From Desulfamplus sp. (GTDB taxonomy: Bacteria > Desulfobacterota > Desulfobacteria > Desulfobacterales > Desulfobacteraceae), in NCBI GenBank assembly GCA_015232455.1, contig JADFZQ010000007.1, positions 91,916 to 155,915 of the forward strand: a stretch of 64,000 bases of DNA, read 5' to 3'. The notes beneath the pieces were generated by a model. It worked only from the letters and a program-made list of their open reading frames with translations, was not told where the DNA came from and made no database searches. This document shows, piece after piece, positions 1-8,997 of the stretch; the stretch's first letter is position 1; each line of letters begins with the position of its first letter. The position numbers and the translations under genes are program-made.

Positions 1-700
1 TATCATTTGGTATTGGGCTATGTTGATTAATCTCTTCTTTTAATTTATCTCCAGCAAGAATATGGGCATGGGCGGCATTATCAATATAAATAGTGTCAAC
101 TCTGTTTTTTCCAGCTCCTACTCTTTTTAGCCTTTTTGCTCTGGCAATAATTCCCGGCAAAAGGTGGTTATCACCTGGTCCCCAGATAAGATGAGGTCTG
201 AGGATAACAGTCTTTAATCCCCTTGAAGTTGTTGATGTGGCATTGATTATAATTTGTTCTGCCATTGCTTTGGTTTCAGGATAGGGTGCATGATAGAAAG
301 CAGGGTAGGGGACAGACTCATTAACTCCCTCCATGTCATTGCCGTTAAATATAACACTTGGAGAACTTGTATGAACAATGCGGTTTATCCCATTTTTAAG
401 AGCTGCTTTAACAACATTTTCAGTGCCAATTACATTTGCTTCAAAATAATCCTTCCATTTTCCAGAAACACCAGCTTTAGCAGCAACATGAAAAACCATA
501 TCTATTCCAATGAAGGCTTTTTCAATAGAATTATAATCTGATATATCTCCTTGAAACTGCTTTACTCCCATTTTGTCTAATTCTGGATAGAAATTTCTAG
601 AAAAACTTGAAACAACATCGCCTCGATCAACAAGCATCTTAACTATAGCTTTACCAAGAAATCCACCACCGCCAGTAACAAGGATTTTATCTTTTTTCAT
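1..700 (-). CDS. OleD-like NAD(P)-dependent reductase (SDR/3-beta-HSD family), 3' end off window
   Basis: Translating the minus strand from the ATG at 700 gives an open frame of 233 codons that runs off the left edge. It begins with a Rossmann motif (ILVTGGGGFLG), then VFHVAAKAG, a Tyr-x3-Lys active site (YPETKAMAEQ), LRPHLIWGPGDNHLLP and VDTIYIDNAAHAH. This motif series is the one I recognise from OleD, the 2-alkyl-3-ketoalkanoate reductase of long-chain olefin synthesis, and from its close 3-beta-hydroxysteroid dehydrogenase relatives. The protein should be cytosolic. An AGGAG lies about 14 nt before the start. Its oleA/B/C partners, if any, would lie left of the window, so the pathway assignment is inference; the fold assignment is firm. 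Confidence 0.75.
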   Translation of the reverse strand, partial: MKKDKILVTGGGGFLGKAIVKMLVDRGDVVSSFSRNFYPELDKMGVKQFQGDISDYNSIEKAFIGIDMVFHVAAKAGVSGKWKDYFEANVIGTENVVKAALKNGINRIVHTSSPSVIFNGNDMEGVNESVPYPAFYHAPYPETKAMAEQIIINATSTTSRGLKTVILRPHLIWGPGDNHLLPGIIARAKRLKRVGAGKNRVDTIYIDNAAHAHILAGDKLKEEINQHSPIPND

Positions 701-782
701 AATAAACAAAAAAACTCCTAACATAACAAAAGTATCTACTAATATTAAAAAGTGAAATAATTTTTTAAAACTATTCAAAAAG

Positions 783-2366
783 CTAACAGACCATAACCTT
801 GTTTTTACCACTTCTTTTAGCAGCATACAATGCAGAATCTGCACGTGAGATTAAAGTATCAATGTTATCCATAATTTTATAAGTTGTAATTCCAAGGCTT
901 AAAGTAACACTACCTACAGTATCAAAAATATAAGATTCAATTTTTATACGTATATCTTTAGCAATGTAAGCTGCATCATCAATATCAGTTTCTAAACAGA
1001 TCACAATAAATTCTTCTCCACCCCATCTTCCAACTAAATCAGTTTTACGAGTCCTGCTGGCTATTATTTTAGCAACATCAACCAAGATTTTATCACCTGT
1101 CAAATGACCATAAGTATCATTAATACATTTAAAATTATCTATATCAGCAAGAATAATAGAGAATTTATTCTTGTATTTTTGAGATTTTAGAATCTCCTTT
1201 GTCAAAACCTCATCTATCTTCACACGATTAAAGAGTCCAGTTAGTTTATCAGTTATTGCCAACTTGCTTATCTCAGCACGGCTATCAAGTAATTTTGAGA
1301 GAACACCATTAAAAGCTGCTGTTAGGTGTCCAACCTCATCATTTCTAATTAAAGGGAGTGGTTCAAAAGGAATTTTTCCTTGACTCATTTTTTCGGCATG
1401 TTTTGCAGCCTTTCTAAGTGGGATTAGTTGGTATCGAAGTCCGATAACCATTAAAAGACAAAAGAGAGGAATTAGTATAGCCATACTTTTTATAATGAAA
1501 AGACGCAAGTAACGTATTGGTGCAAATACTTCTTCAGTTGGCATACGTGCTACAAGAAACCAACCAGTGCTGGGAATGGAAGCAATAGCTGCTAACTCTT
1601 CAACTCCACCTGCATTTACATCAATACCTACGCCACGAAAACCCTCCACTGCTCTATCATGCTGCTGATGGATTCCTTTATCTGGAGTTGGTTGAAGTGT
1701 CATATCCAAATCTGAAGCACTAATTACTAATTTATCGTGCGGTGAAACAAGAACAAGACCTCCTTTATTGCCAACACGAGTTATATATAAATCTTTCATA
1801 AAATTTGAGGAACGAAGAGATGAGATTCCAACTATAATCGCATACACTTTTTCATTGCTATCAAACAAAGGTGCTGCCATAGGCAAAACAGGCATTTTTG
1901 AGACACGCCCTAAAACTGGACGCCCCATAGCATATTCGCCTTTGATAGCTTTTTGGAAATAATCACGATCTTTAAAAGAGATACCAATGTGAGATGGTAA
2001 TTGAGGATAATCTGCCAATATCACACCAGAGAGATCAATTACAGCCAATCCTTTAGAGAATAAAGGATTTATCTCATGCCGTTCACCTAACCATTGCCGT
2101 AACTCTTTCTCATTATGCAGTAAAGATTGTGGGAATTGCTTTGCTATATTTTTGAGTAATTCACGTCTTTCTAAAATATCGCGATCAATATTATTAGCAA
2201 CATAATTTGCTATTGTTAATAGTTGAGCAGAAGTTAATTTGGTGATGTCTCTACGCAGGTAAGAGGATAGTAGAAAAATTTGAGTAAAAGAGCTAAGGAG
2301 GATAATTGATAGACTCAATAAAATTAGCCGTATTGTAATACTATTTAGCTTAATTCTAAATTTCAT
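783..2366 (-). CDS. Membrane diguanylate cyclase: Cache sensor, HAMP, GGDEF
   Basis: Predicted inner-membrane enzyme making cyclic di-GMP from two GTP. Residue order: a transmembrane segment (about 10-30), a periplasmic Cache/PDC-like sensor (about 40-285), a second membrane segment (about 290-312), a HAMP linker, then a GGDEF domain over the last 160 residues. The active site reads GGEEF, and an inhibitory I-site RKTD sits exactly five residues before it, so the enzyme looks active and product-inhibited. An alternative TTG start lies at 2378; I prefer the ATG at 2366. It follows livM by about 30 nt on the same strand, so it may be co-transcribed with the amino-acid transporter genes. Confidence 0.88.
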   Translation of the reverse strand: MKFRIKLNSITIRLILLSLSIILLSSFTQIFLLSSYLRRDITKLTSAQLLTIANYVANNIDRDILERRELLKNIAKQFPQSLLHNEKELRQWLGERHEINPLFSKGLAVIDLSGVILADYPQLPSHIGISFKDRDYFQKAIKGEYAMGRPVLGRVSKMPVLPMAAPLFDSNEKVYAIIVGISSLRSSNFMKDLYITRVGNKGGLVLVSPHDKLVISASDLDMTLQPTPDKGIHQQHDRAVEGFRGVGIDVNAGGVEELAAIASIPSTGWFLVARMPTEEVFAPIRYLRLFIIKSMAILIPLFCLLMVIGLRYQLIPLRKAAKHAEKMSQGKIPFEPLPLIRNDEVGHLTAAFNGVLSKLLDSRAEISKLAITDKLTGLFNRVKIDEVLTKEILKSQKYKNKFSIILADIDNFKCINDTYGHLTGDKILVDVAKIIASRTRKTDLVGRWGGEEFIVICLETDIDDAAYIAKDIRIKIESYIFDTVGSVTLSLGITTYKIMDNIDTLISRADSALYAAKRSGKNKVMVC

Positions 2367-2397
2367 CAAATGGATCAAACCCTTTCTTAGGCTTCAA

Positions 2398-3390
2398 CTA
2401 ATTGGCTCTTTTATTATTGACTTTGATCCTATTTGAGTTTTTGCGTGAATGTTCATAAATATCAATCAATCCTCTTGTCAAACCTTGAGGCATAAAGATC
2501 ATCACTACCATCAGAATAAGCCCAAAAATTATCATCTCATACTCCTCAAAGCTGTGTAACACTTCAGGTAATAATGTAAGAAGAGAAGAACCCAAAATTG
2601 CACCCCAAACGCTTGCCATACCGCCGATAACCACCATTGTAACCATTTTGACAGAGACCATAAAACCAAAAGAGTCAGGGCTTATAAACATAACAAAATG
2701 GGCATATAAAAATCCAGCAATTGAGCCAAGTGCTGCACTAAACATAAAAATCTGAAGTTTCAAAAAATGGGTATTAACTCCAACTGCCATTGAGGCATTT
2801 TCGCCATCATGGATAGAGCGAAGGGCACGACCCATTCGTGAATTTAATATTCTTCGGCATAAAACAATCGCAACAAAGACAACTGCCCAAACTAAGAAAA
2901 AGTAGCTTCTGCCAGCTTCAAACACAATTGAACCCAACTCAAGCATTGGTATTCCAACAAACCCTGATGATCCTCCAGTTACAGAACTCCATTCACGAAA
3001 GGTAATGTTTACAATCATGCCAAATCCAAGAGTTCCCATACCAAGATAGTATCCAGATAGTTTTAAGGTAGGAAGCCCAACAATAAATGCAACAAAGATC
3101 GCTCCACCAACAGCACAAACTAAGGCTATCCAGGGAGATAGCCCAAACGTTGTAGAGAGAATTGCAGTTGAGTATGCACCAATTCCGTAAAATGCAGCGT
3201 GTCCAAGGGAGACCTGTCCAGCATAGCCCATGAGCATATTAAGCCCTAAAGCAAGCAGTGTGTTTATTCCAATAAATGTCATAATCTGGAGATAGTAGGT
3301 ATTTTCTATCAAAAGACCACAGAGAATGACCGTAATAATAAAGAGAGTATGTTCAATAAATATTCGTTTTTGTTCAGCCACGATAATCAC
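2398..3390 (-). CDS. livM: Branched-chain amino acid ABC transporter permease LivM
   Basis: Inner-membrane permease of a Liv/HAAT-type importer for branched-chain or related amino acids. It is 330 residues with eight or nine hydrophobic segments. The family hallmark GYAGQVSLGHAAF lies near residue 55, and a cytoplasmic coupling loop (RALRSIHDGENASMAVGVN) lies near residue 190, where the ATPase would dock. The start is GTG. It is downstream of livH (48 nt) and livK. The livG/livF ATPase genes that usually follow livM are missing; a diguanylate cyclase gene takes their place, so the pump must borrow ATPases encoded elsewhere. Confidence 0.93.
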   Translation of the reverse strand: MIIVAEQKRIFIEHTLFIITVILCGLLIENTYYLQIMTFIGINTLLALGLNMLMGYAGQVSLGHAAFYGIGAYSTAILSTTFGLSPWIALVCAVGGAIFVAFIVGLPTLKLSGYYLGMGTLGFGMIVNITFREWSSVTGGSSGFVGIPMLELGSIVFEAGRSYFFLVWAVVFVAIVLCRRILNSRMGRALRSIHDGENASMAVGVNTHFLKLQIFMFSAALGSIAGFLYAHFVMFISPDSFGFMVSVKMVTMVVIGGMASVWGAILGSSLLTLLPEVLHSFEEYEMIIFGLILMVVMIFMPQGLTRGLIDIYEHSRKNSNRIKVNNKRAN

Positions 3391-3437
3391 AATTTAAGAT
3401 TAAAAATAGTTCTATTATTATAATAAAGAGACAAAAA

Positions 3438-4313
3438 TCAGAACCGTTTGGAGATTTTTGCAGAAAAAAGACCACCCGGACAAATATACAAAATTAAAAG
3501 AAGTAGAATAAAGGCAATAGCATCTTTAAGCCCTGAAGAGATAAGACCAGCTCCAAGAGATTCCAGCACACCAAGCAAGATTCCACCAGCAAATGCCCCC
3601 CAAAGACTACCAAGCCCACCTATCATTGCAGCACAAAAACCTTTAAGTCCAAGCATTGTTCCCATGTCGTAACTGCTCATGGTAATTGGGGCAATAAATA
3701 TTCCAGCAGCAGCACCAGTTCCAGTGCTGATAATAAAGGCAAGGACTCCCATAGTTTCTGATGGAATCCCAGAAAGCCATGCAGCTTTTTTATTCACAGC
3801 ACAGGCAACCATTGCCTTACCAGTTAGAGTCTGCTTGAAAAAGAGATGGATAGCACCAGCAAGAATAAATGCAGCAACAACAATAAAAAGGCTTTGAGGA
3901 ACTAAAGCTGCTCCTGCAATCTCAATTGAGTCGTGAGAAGAGAATGGAGGAACGCTGAATGGGTCTTTTCCCCAAATTATCATGGCAACACCACGCAACA
4001 AAATTGATGCTCCAACAGTAATAATGACAAGTGTTATTGGTTGATGTTTTTTTGCAGTTCTTATGGCAAGCCGTTCAAAGAGCATTCCCATAAAGGCAAC
4101 GGCTGCCACAGTCAAGACAAATGCTAAAGGAAGAGGTAATGCTAAATGCACCCATATAGTAACAATTCCCATAGCTCCTAACATTACAAATTCGCCATGA
4201 GAGAAGTTAATAAGTTCGGTTGAGCTATAAAGCATTGAAAGCCCTACAGCAATAACAGCGTAGATAGAGCCTGTTGTGATGCCAGAAAAAAGATATTGAA
4301 TTATCTCTTGCAT
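3438..4313 (-). CDS. livH: Branched-chain amino acid ABC transporter permease LivH
   Basis: Inner-membrane permease that pairs with LivM to form the translocation channel. It is 291 residues with about eight membrane segments. The family motif INFSHGEFVMLGA is at about residues 34-46, and a coupling loop (LTGKAMVACAVNKKAAWLSG) lies near residue 165. The C-terminal region (LKGFCAAMIGGLGSLWGAFAGG) is typical of the family. It starts at ATG and sits between livK (160 nt upstream, with a palindromic repeat in the gap) and livM (48 nt downstream). Confidence 0.93.
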   Translation of the reverse strand: MQEIIQYLFSGITTGSIYAVIAVGLSMLYSSTELINFSHGEFVMLGAMGIVTIWVHLALPLPLAFVLTVAAVAFMGMLFERLAIRTAKKHQPITLVIITVGASILLRGVAMIIWGKDPFSVPPFSSHDSIEIAGAALVPQSLFIVVAAFILAGAIHLFFKQTLTGKAMVACAVNKKAAWLSGIPSETMGVLAFIISTGTGAAAGIFIAPITMSSYDMGTMLGLKGFCAAMIGGLGSLWGAFAGGILLGVLESLGAGLISSGLKDAIAFILLLLILYICPGGLFSAKISKRF

Positions 4314-4393
4314 TAATTATACCTTAACATAATCTACAATTTAGGAGTTGTAATATTAAAAATTTGACAAAATAATTATTACAAATAAATAGA

Positions 4394-4428
4394 AAGATTT
4401 GACAACTTTTGAAAAGTTGTCAAATCTT
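4394..4428. repeat. Dispersed palindrome, copy 1 (35 nt, perfect)
   Basis: Perfect inverted repeat: arms AAGATTTGACAACTTTT and AAAAGTTGTCAAATCTT around one central base. It lies between livK and livH. Three related copies lie at 49060-49090, 50627-50659 and 56487-56519. Transcribed from the minus strand it is followed by a U-rich stretch, so it could partly terminate transcription or protect the livK mRNA 3' end. Confidence 0.85.
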
Positions 4429-4473
4429 AAATTTTATAAATAGTTAATATTATAAAAAAACTAAAAATTTAGA

Positions 4474-5643
4474 CTACTTACTAAGAAGTTTCCAAGTTCC
4501 ATCTTTGATCTCAACCATAACAAAGGCATCTGGAGTTAAACCATTGTGGTCAGTTGCAGAAAAGTTAAATTCTCCAGTAACTCCCATATATTTCTTTGTT
4601 GCTTCAAGAGCTGTCCTTATCTTCTCTTTATCTCCACCGCTTCCCTTGATTGCATTGGCAAGCATCACCATTGCGTCATAGGAGTATCCACCAAAACCAG
4701 AGACATTGATGTTAAATTTTGCTTTATAGTCAGCTTCATACTTCTCAAGTATCTTTTTTTGCACATCAGAGGCATCAAGAAGTTTCGTTACAAGAATCTT
4801 TCCTGTAGGGAGAATAATTCCATTTGCCGCATCGCCTGCAAGCTCAATAAATTTTGGAGATGCAACTCCATGGCTCTGATAGAGTGGAATATCAATTTTT
4901 AACTGTTTAACATTTTTAGCAACAACAGCGGGTCCAGGATTTGTTCCCCAACATACAATAGCGTCTGGAGAGGCTGATTTGATTTTGGTCAATTGAGCGG
5001 TCGTATCAGTGTCGTTTGGTCCAAAACTCTCTTGCTGAACTACCGTAATGCCAAAATCCTTAGCCTGACCAATAAGCTGTTTTTTCCCACTCTCTCCAAA
5101 AGCATTTGCCACAGTTATAATGCCAATTTTTTTTATATTTCTTGCCTGCATGGTCTTGTAAATTGCAGCAACCGCTAAAAGATCACTCTGAGCAGTCTTA
5201 AAAACCCAAGGCTTTATTGGTGATGTAATTTCAATACCAGCAGCACAACTTATAAGTGGAACTTTTGCTTTTTCAACAAAATTAACAATTGCAAGGGTAG
5301 TTGGTGTGGTGCTAGGTCCAATAATGGCAAGAACATTATCTTTATGAAGAAGTTTATTTACAGCACTTACAGCTTTTGCAGGGTCTCCTTCTGAATCATA
5401 AATAACCGCTTCAACTTTTTGTCCATCAATACCACCAGCAGCGTTGATCTGCTCAACCATCATCTCCATAGTTTTCTTTTCAGGATCACCGAGAAATGAG
5501 GCAGGTCCTGTTGAATCAAAGATTCCGCCTATTTTATAGGTAGATGCAGCCATAACTGACGAAGCTCCAATAATTGGTGCAATCACGAGCATAGCTGAAA
5601 TTGCCATTACCAAAATAAATACGTTGCTCTTTTTCTGTTTCAT
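4474..5643 (-). CDS. livK: Periplasmic branched-chain amino acid-binding protein (LivK family)
   Basis: Type I periplasmic binding protein that would deliver substrate to LivHM. It is 389 residues. The N-terminal signal peptide has basic residues (MKQKKSN), a hydrophobic core and a cleavage site near ASSVMAAS (about residue 32). The mature part starts YKIGGIFDSTGPASFLGDPE, and the motif AAGGIDGQKVEAVIYDSEGDP is typical of Peripla_BP_6 proteins. Substrate cannot be read from sequence; family members bind Leu/Ile/Val, amides or aromatics. It is the first gene of livK-livH-livM, with a GGAGAG ribosome-binding site just before the ATG. Confidence 0.92.
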   Translation of the reverse strand: MKQKKSNVFILVMAISAMLVIAPIIGASSVMAASTYKIGGIFDSTGPASFLGDPEKKTMEMMVEQINAAGGIDGQKVEAVIYDSEGDPAKAVSAVNKLLHKDNVLAIIGPSTTPTTLAIVNFVEKAKVPLISCAAGIEITSPIKPWVFKTAQSDLLAVAAIYKTMQARNIKKIGIITVANAFGESGKKQLIGQAKDFGITVVQQESFGPNDTDTTAQLTKIKSASPDAIVCWGTNPGPAVVAKNVKQLKIDIPLYQSHGVASPKFIELAGDAANGIILPTGKILVTKLLDASDVQKKILEKYEADYKAKFNINVSGFGGYSYDAMVMLANAIKGSGGDKEKIRTALEATKKYMGVTGEFNFSATDHNGLTPDAFVMVEIKDGTWKLLSK

Positions 5644-5749
5644 TACAAATCTCTCCTTTTAAAATGTTGTTCTGTTAAAATCAATATACAATTTATAACG
5701 ATAAAATAAGCAATATGAACATTAAAAACATATCCGCTTTATTTTCATT

Positions 5750-7633
5750 TCAAAATTTCTTACATACCCCACAACTACTACATTCAACCATAGGGCAATC
5801 AGGCGATGTTTTCTCCAACTCTGCCCGTTTTAACTCTTTTATCAAAAATTCTTTTTTAATACCTGTATCAAGAATATCCCAAGGAAGTGAGGCAGAAAGG
5901 TCAATTGCACTGAATATTATTTTTTCCGCATTTGTTTTTTTCATATTTGTTTTTTCAGGATTCTTCTTTTCAGTCTCTTTCATCTTTTTAAGAAACATCT
6001 CAGGATTTTCAACCATATCAGCCATACGCCTATCGCCCCTTGATAACATTGCATTTATCATGGCTGTTTTTGACGATTCTACGTGAATTGTGATATTTGA
6101 TATTTTTTTTAATCCATCTTTGATAATAGCAGCTTTTTTCTTGAAATTGGAGATAGAGTCCATAGCACACCATTGAAATGGCGTGGTTGGCTTTGGAATA
6201 AATGGATTAATACTCAAAGTTATATTACCAATCTTTCTATTTTTTCTGCTCGCTTCAAGAAATACCTCTTTTATCTTTTCTGTAAGCGTTACAATCTGCC
6301 TGACATCATCTTCAAGCTCAAATGGTAAACCGACCATAAAATAGAGCTTTAAATTCATAATACCGTGTTCAACAAGGCGTTGAACTGCTGAAAAAATCTG
6401 CTCTTCGCTGATTTTCTTATTGATGATGTTTCTCATTCTCTGAGAACCAGCTTCAGGTGCAATGGTTGCTGTCTTTACTGAAGATGCAATAAGGTTCTCT
6501 ATAGTGGCGTCAGTTAAAGCATCTAATCTTAACGAACTAAAACCAATCTCCAACTTATTATCAATGCCAGCATTGCAGATTGTGTTAATATCAGGGTGAT
6601 CTGATACAGTTGGGCTAACAAGACCAATCTTATCTGTAATAAGCGTTGCTTGATTGATTGCATCAACTATGTTTTTCTCTGGGTAAAACCTTGAAGGTCT
6701 GTAGATAAATCCTGCACTGCAAAATCGACACCCATGATGACACCCTCGACCTATTTCAATAAGAAATGTGTTCTCAAATGTTGTGTCGTTAGTCAAAATT
6801 TGGGTAGTTGTAGCTATTTTACTTAAATCTTTTATATGCTGAACAGAAATTTTTGCAGGAATGTCATCATAAATAGGGGTGATGGCTGAAAAATTGCCAT
6901 CTGTATCATAAAATGGCTGATAGAACTCTGGAATATATGCCCCATTAACCTTTACAGAGACCTGTTTTTTAATATTGTCGTAGGAGATATCATCAGTAGT
7001 CGAGTAACTTGGAATAAAAATATCAAGAAAAGCTGGCAGCATATATTCAGCTTCCCCAAGTAAAAAACAATCAATAAACGGGGCAATAGGTTCAGGGTTA
7101 AGAAAACAGGCTATTCCTCCAGCAATTATAAATGGGTGGGAGGCGTTTCTATCAGATGCTCTTAGGGGGATACCTGAATTTTTAAGTATAGAGACAATAT
7201 TAATGTAGTCATTTTCAAAAGATACTGAAAAGGCTATTAAATCAGATGATGAAAGGGGAATAGCTGTTTCACAACTTTTTATTTCAAACTTTTTATCATT
7301 GATATTTGGATATCTATCACTATTTGAGTATTTTTTGTTGCTATTTGGGTAATTTTGATTACTTTTTGACATAAAAAATCTGTTACACGATACACGGGCA
7401 TCTTTGTTTAGCATACCATATACAGATTGGAAACCAAGATTTGACATACCTATCTGGTATGTGTTGGGATATACAAGGGCAATGTTAGTAAGATGTTTTT
7501 GTTTTTTTGTAACACCGCCCTTTTCACATCTATTTATAGGAGGTCTTTTTTTTTCTATGGAGTCGCCCTTTTTGAACTCCTTAATGAGATAGCCTCCTCC
7601 TTTGCTACTACTCAATTGTTTGTTCTTCCCCAT
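5750..7633 (-). CDS. B12-binding-type radical SAM protein (TIGR03960-like)
   Basis: A 627-residue protein. The N-terminal part (IALVYPNTYQIGMSNLGFQSVYG) resembles the cobalamin-binding-like domain of this group. A radical SAM core starts near residue 296 with the cluster motif CHHGCRFC (Cys-x3-Cys-x2-Cys) and includes SLRLDALTD and a GLPFELEDDV segment. The C-terminus carries a Cys cluster (CPMVECSSCGVCKKF) that could bind another Fe-S centre or metal. Two hydrophilic insertions are seen, an Asn/Ser/Lys-rich one near residues 90-115 and a Lys/Asn/Glu-rich one near 555-575. It begins 3 nt after the ftsZ stop, so it is the last gene of the dcw operon. The substrate is unknown. Confidence 0.85.
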   Translation of the reverse strand: MGKNKQLSSSKGGGYLIKEFKKGDSIEKKRPPINRCEKGGVTKKQKHLTNIALVYPNTYQIGMSNLGFQSVYGMLNKDARVSCNRFFMSKSNQNYPNSNKKYSNSDRYPNINDKKFEIKSCETAIPLSSSDLIAFSVSFENDYINIVSILKNSGIPLRASDRNASHPFIIAGGIACFLNPEPIAPFIDCFLLGEAEYMLPAFLDIFIPSYSTTDDISYDNIKKQVSVKVNGAYIPEFYQPFYDTDGNFSAITPIYDDIPAKISVQHIKDLSKIATTTQILTNDTTFENTFLIEIGRGCHHGCRFCSAGFIYRPSRFYPEKNIVDAINQATLITDKIGLVSPTVSDHPDINTICNAGIDNKLEIGFSSLRLDALTDATIENLIASSVKTATIAPEAGSQRMRNIINKKISEEQIFSAVQRLVEHGIMNLKLYFMVGLPFELEDDVRQIVTLTEKIKEVFLEASRKNRKIGNITLSINPFIPKPTTPFQWCAMDSISNFKKKAAIIKDGLKKISNITIHVESSKTAMINAMLSRGDRRMADMVENPEMFLKKMKETEKKNPEKTNMKKTNAEKIIFSAIDLSASLPWDILDTGIKKEFLIKELKRAELEKTSPDCPMVECSSCGVCKKF

Positions 7634-7636
7634 TAA

Positions 7637-8887
7637 TCAATCCGCTTTTCTCCGCAGGAATGTGGGAATCTCAAGATTGTCGCAATCTACAAATGCGTTA
7701 CGAACAGCGTTTCTTCCATCTTCATTTGCAGTTTTCTTATAAGTTGTTTTTTTAACTACAGGTTTTTCTTCGTCCCAATTTTCAAGTTCGTCAGGAGTTG
7801 GTACTCTTATTTTGGCTTGTGCTGCTGGATTAGCAATTGGAACTGGTGCATCTTGTTCAATTTTATGGAATCTTTTGTGGCGGATATTTTTATTCAACGG
7901 AAGAATGTTATTTGAACGAGATTCGTCCATACCAATACCAGTTGCAATCACTGTAACTCGCATTTCATCTCCAAGGGTCTCATCAAAAGTTTGACCCCAA
8001 ATAATCTCAGCTTCTTCTCCTACCTCTTGATATATTCTGTCAGATGCTTCCATAACTTCGTCCATTGTAATATCTGACGAACAGGTGATATTCATAAGAA
8101 CTCCCCTTGCTCCAGAAATTGAAATATCTTCAAGAAGTGGGTGGGAAATTGCTTTTTCAGCAGCTTCAACAGCTCTGTTTTCGCCACTTGCAATACCAAT
8201 ACCCATCAAAGCCATACCAGCTTTTGACATAGTAGTTCTAACATCTGCAAAATCTAAGTTAATATGACCCGGAAGCATTATTAAATCTGTAATACCTTTT
8301 ACAGAGTGGTGTAAAATCTCATCTGCCTTGATATACATATCTCTCATCTTTGTTCCGGGAGATGCAAGACCTCTTAAGCGATCATTTGGTATGGTAATCA
8401 CTGTATCTGTAATATCACGCAGATTAGAAATTCCTTCTTCTGCCTGCATAGCTCTCTTTTTTCCTTCAAATGAGAAGGGTTTTGATACTACTGCAACAGT
8501 TAAAATACCAAGTTCTTTGCATATTTCAGCAATTACAGGTGCAGCCCCTGTTCCAGTTCCTCCACCTAAACCAGCCGTAATAAACACCATGTGGCTATCA
8601 AGTAAAGCAGACCTTAGCTCTTCGATATTTTCTAAAGCAGCGTCTCTTCCGACATTTGGATTTGCACCAGCACCAAGTCCTTGAGTCAGTTGTGTACCTA
8701 ATTGAATTTTTTTCTCTGCTTTTGAGCGTTCAAGAGCTTGGGCATCTGTATTGGCAACGATGAATTTAACGCCTTGAAGATTAGAGTCAATCATATTGTT
8801 TACAGCATTCCCACCAGCTCCACCCACACCTATTACTTTGATCTTTGCATTTGCATGAGTCTCGTTTTCCACGTAAGAAAAAGTCAT
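7637..8887 (-). CDS. ftsZ: Cell division GTPase FtsZ
   Basis: Tubulin-like GTPase that forms the cytokinetic ring. It is 416 residues. The GTP-binding domain starts IKVIGVGGAGGNAVNNMI, and the tubulin signature GGGTGTGAAP is near residue 108. The T7-loop region (DFADVRTTMSKAG) is present. After a variable linker (about 330-400) it ends in the conserved C-terminal peptide EIPTFLRR, the docking site for FtsA and other partners. The ATG is preceded by a GAGGTAA-like ribosome-binding site. It follows ftsA by 110 nt. Confidence 0.98.
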   Translation of the reverse strand: MTFSYVENETHANAKIKVIGVGGAGGNAVNNMIDSNLQGVKFIVANTDAQALERSKAEKKIQLGTQLTQGLGAGANPNVGRDAALENIEELRSALLDSHMVFITAGLGGGTGTGAAPVIAEICKELGILTVAVVSKPFSFEGKKRAMQAEEGISNLRDITDTVITIPNDRLRGLASPGTKMRDMYIKADEILHHSVKGITDLIMLPGHINLDFADVRTTMSKAGMALMGIGIASGENRAVEAAEKAISHPLLEDISISGARGVLMNITCSSDITMDEVMEASDRIYQEVGEEAEIIWGQTFDETLGDEMRVTVIATGIGMDESRSNNILPLNKNIRHKRFHKIEQDAPVPIANPAAQAKIRVPTPDELENWDEEKPVVKKTTYKKTANEDGRNAVRNAFVDCDNLEIPTFLRRKAD

Positions 8888-8997
8888 AAGTTACCTCATT
8901 ATATATGTTAATTTTGATATTATTTTCTAATAGTTATAAATTTAAACTTGAAAAATCATCATTACATTACGCTACTTTTAAAACTTAAAAGTAGTAC

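Noticed and set aside
8328..8684. Plus-strand open frame of 118 codons inside ftsZ
   Set aside because: It is a shadow of the ftsZ coding sequence on the other strand; ftsZ has full family support.
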